64,000 bases of DNA, taken from contig NZ_BJMN01000007.1 in the NCBI RefSeq assembly GCF_006539185.1, forward strand, positions 124,001 through 188,000. The letters are read 5' to 3'. Both the position numbers and the translations under genes were made by a program. A model generated the notes under the pieces. That model was not told where the DNA came from. It worked only from the letters and a program-made list of their open reading frames with translations, and ran no database searches. Below are positions 63,001 to 64,000 of this stretch, in pieces. The first letter of the stretch is position 1, and every line of letters begins with the position of its first letter. The stretch is from Streptomyces gardneri (GTDB lineage: Bacteria; Actinomycetota; Actinomycetes; Streptomycetales; Streptomycetaceae).

Positions 63001-64000
63001 CGGCGCCACCACCGGCAGCGCCGAGGACTTCAGGGCGCTGCCCCCCGGGGAACTGCGGGAACTGGTCGACCGGGCCTTCGACCGGTTCTTCGCCACCGCC
63101 AGCCTGCTCGGCACACCCGAGGTCTGCGCCGACATGGTCGACCGGATGAAGGCCGCCGGCGTCGACGAGGTCGCCTGCCTGATCGACTTCGGCGTCGAGG
63201 ACCAGGCGGCACTCGACGCCCTGACCCATCTGACGACCGTCCGGGAGATCAGCGACGAGCGCAGGAACGCCGCGCTGGCAAAGGCCGAGGACCCGGTCGC
63301 CCAGCAACTGCGCGAGCACGAGGTGACACACCTGCAGTGCACGCCCTCACTGGCCCGCGCCCTGCTGGCGGACCAGGAGACGCGCGCCGAACTGCCCCGC
63401 CTCAGCCGGCTCCTTGTGGGCGGCGAAGCGCTCCCCGCCGACCTGGCCCGCGAACTCGCCGAGACCGTCGAAGGCACGGTCCACAACATGTACGGGCCGA
63501 CCGAGGCCGCGGTCTGGGCCACGACGTCCCGGATCGCCGCCGACGGCGGTCCGGTGACCATCGGGCGGCCACTGGCGAACGTACGGGCCTACGTGGTCGA
63601 CCGCGACACACGGCTGTGCCCGACGGGCGTACCCGGAGAGCTGCTGCTCGGCGGGGACGGCGTGGTCCGCGGCTACCTCAACCGCACCGAGACGACCGCC
63701 GAGCGTTTCCTGCCCGACCCGTTCACCGACCGGCCCGGCGCACGCGTCTACCGAACGGGCGACCTGGCCCGCTGGACACCCGACGGCACACTCGAATTCC
63801 TCGGCCGGCTCGACGACCAGGTCAAGCTCCACGGCCACCGCATCGAACTCGGTGAGATCGAGACGGCACTCGCCGAACACGCGGGAGTCCGCTCGGCGGT
63901 CGCGGTCATCCGGGGCACCGGCGCGGAACAGCGCATCATCGGCTACTACGTCCCGGCAACCGACCGGCCCGCCACCGGTGCCGAACTGCGGGACTTCCTC
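60080..64000 (+). CDS. NRPS with monooxygenase-interrupted adenylation domain (partial)
   Basis: The first 1307 residues of a synthetase cut by the window edge. A condensation domain (about 15-455) has HHLACDA instead of HHxxxDG. An adenylation domain begins near 475 and has YVIYTSGSTGQPKG. After motif A4 (FDISVVELLWALTHG, about 667-681) it is interrupted by a luciferase-like monooxygenase domain of about 340 residues (713-1055; IDFSLLYFGSDS, VWTPERHFHQFGG, GRVGISLASGWHANDFALAP). Then adenylation resumes with MYGPTEAAVW and RTGDLARW. The code reads DIVQLGMVW, close to glycine. GTG start with GAGGTGGAG upstream overlaps the previous stop. The carrier domain lies beyond the window. Confidence 0.94.
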   Translation, partial: MSGAIEPETEEEDGPAPLSYAQQRLWFLDQLQPGSSVYNVPLGYDITGPLHRTALEQALAEVVRRHEILRTSFRSTGGTPHQVVLSPAPVSVPVVDLTAPGRTAHEIAQEAARLADEEAGTPFDLVAGRVIRARLLRLGEQQHRLLLTVHHLACDAASVATLGKEIEVQYLAALSGQERREPDLPMQYADFADWQQSTLAGPELDRLLAYWKDNLAGMPAHHLPTDHARPPVQSYRGSALTFQLPAESVQRLEELGRSEGVTLYSVLLAAFAVLLRGHVGEDEVVVGTPVSGRERPELAGLIGFFTNTLVLRCDLTSGPTFRELIQRLWTQVKGALAHQDLPFEKLVEELHPDRDLAQNPLFQVLFSYRYEEEGAGLRLDGCQVQPVLGDTGAARFDLTLSLTRNPAGVTGRLEYSTDLFEATTAQRIAERYVNVVTAAALAPDRPVDELTVLPAGELALLADWQTGTRAETTDALVHQLFAERVAATPDAVALVAADATLTYHELDRLADRFADELHQLGVAPDEPVGVHLGRTSLLMVTLLGILKAGAAYLPLDPGYPRDRLAFMVNDAGVRLVVADAGSAAAAGRLGAAHVVVPDLTGAPDGPPGSPRPAATADNLAYVIYTSGSTGQPKGVMVTHRNVANLFAGMNDVFGADEPSTWLAVTSVSFDISVVELLWALTHGHRIVLRAEPPLPSVQAAAESAAAAEARARPIDFSLLYFGSDSEASSDDRYRLLLEGAKFADRNGFTAVWTPERHFHQFGGLYPNPSVMAAAVAATTERVQVRAGSVVMPLHDPLRVAEEWSAVDNISAGRVGISLASGWHANDFALAPDRYEKRKQLMMDGLAEVRKLWRGEKVTRSNGVGAEVEVGVYPRPVQPELPVWLTSAKHPETFRMAGEAGTGVLTHLLGHSLEELAEKIALYRKAWREHGHPGDGHVAVMVHTFVGPDIDEVRKLVREPMSRYLETSFDLIASLGATTGSAEDFRALPPGELRELVDRAFDRFFATASLLGTPEVCADMVDRMKAAGVDEVACLIDFGVEDQAALDALTHLTTVREISDERRNAALAKAEDPVAQQLREHEVTHLQCTPSLARALLADQETRAELPRLSRLLVGGEALPADLARELAETVEGTVHNMYGPTEAAVWATTSRIAADGGPVTIGRPLANVRAYVVDRDTRLCPTGVPGELLLGGDGVVRGYLNRTETTAERFLPDPFTDRPGARVYRTGDLARWTPDGTLEFLGRLDDQVKLHGHRIELGEIETALAEHAGVRSAVAVIRGTGAEQRIIGYYVPATDRPATGAELRDFL
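62215..63245 (+). other. luciferase-like monooxygenase domain inserted in an adenylation domain
   Basis: This part of the second NRPS gene encodes an FMN-dependent luciferase-like domain of the MupA/Atu3671 natural-product type (TIGR04020-like). It sits between adenylation motifs A4 and A5. The same placement is known for the oxygenase domains of the myxobacterial synthetases MtaG and MelG. The predicted reaction is hydroxylation of the tethered amino acid, here probably glycine. Confidence 0.85.

Overview
The window reads as chromosome of a Streptomyces-like actinomycete. GC is very high throughout, third codon positions are almost all G or C, ATGA/GTGA start-stop overlaps are common, and the gene families (melC tyrosinase, ergothioneine egtABCD, class F sortase, PAS-GGDEF-EAL protein, NRPS with MbtH) are typical of streptomycetes. 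I saw no rRNA, tRNA, CRISPR array, transposase or phage gene.

Layout. 1-5.6 kb: end of an unknown gene, a LytS-type sensor kinase, an ECF sigma factor with a thioesterase, then a CapA-like lipoprotein and a secreted polysaccharide deacetylase. 5.6-9.5 kb: a surface module of a class F sortase, two convergent secreted paralogues with C-terminal anchors, a DUF4239 membrane protein and a proline-rich surface protein. 10-15.4 kb: an S-adenosyl methyltransferase coupled to a cytoplasmic PAS-GGDEF-EAL protein (RmdA-like), then a TerD-domain protein. 15.4-19.9 kb: a LysR regulator divergent from a three-gene succinate dehydrogenase operon, probably with a leaderless first gene. 20.2-23.9 kb: melC1-melC2 and a UvrA-like ABC protein.

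24.3-28 kb: a very small class II lanthipeptide locus: a 67-residue precursor, an intergenic hairpin, a LanM synthetase and a HAD phosphatase coupled to it by a GTGA overlap. There is no transporter, protease or immunity gene. 28-36 kb: dodecin, an orphan sugar-binding lipoprotein with a DasR-like operator in its promoter, an OlsB-OlsA ornithine-lipid pair and the egtABCD operon. 36-44.4 kb: a PARG-like hydrolase, a small basic protein, a flotillin with an NfeD-like partner, an alpha/beta hydrolase, an MFS transporter divergent from a LacI regulator, and a thiolase. 44.4-54 kb: thioredoxin, a flavin disulfide oxidoreductase, a TetR regulator divergent from an NCS1 permease and amidohydrolase, three probable copper-linked envelope proteins, a TPR protein and a pirin.

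54.8 kb to the right edge: the start of an NRPS cluster: MbtH (with a TTA leucine codon), a two-module synthetase (A-T-C-A-T) and a second synthetase cut by the window end. The adenylation domain of the second enzyme has a code close to glycine and is interrupted after motif A4 by a luciferase-like monooxygenase domain. This is the arrangement known from MtaG/MelG, where it leads to alpha-hydroxylation of glycine and a terminal amide. This interrupted module and the minimal lanthipeptide locus are the two most interesting systems here.
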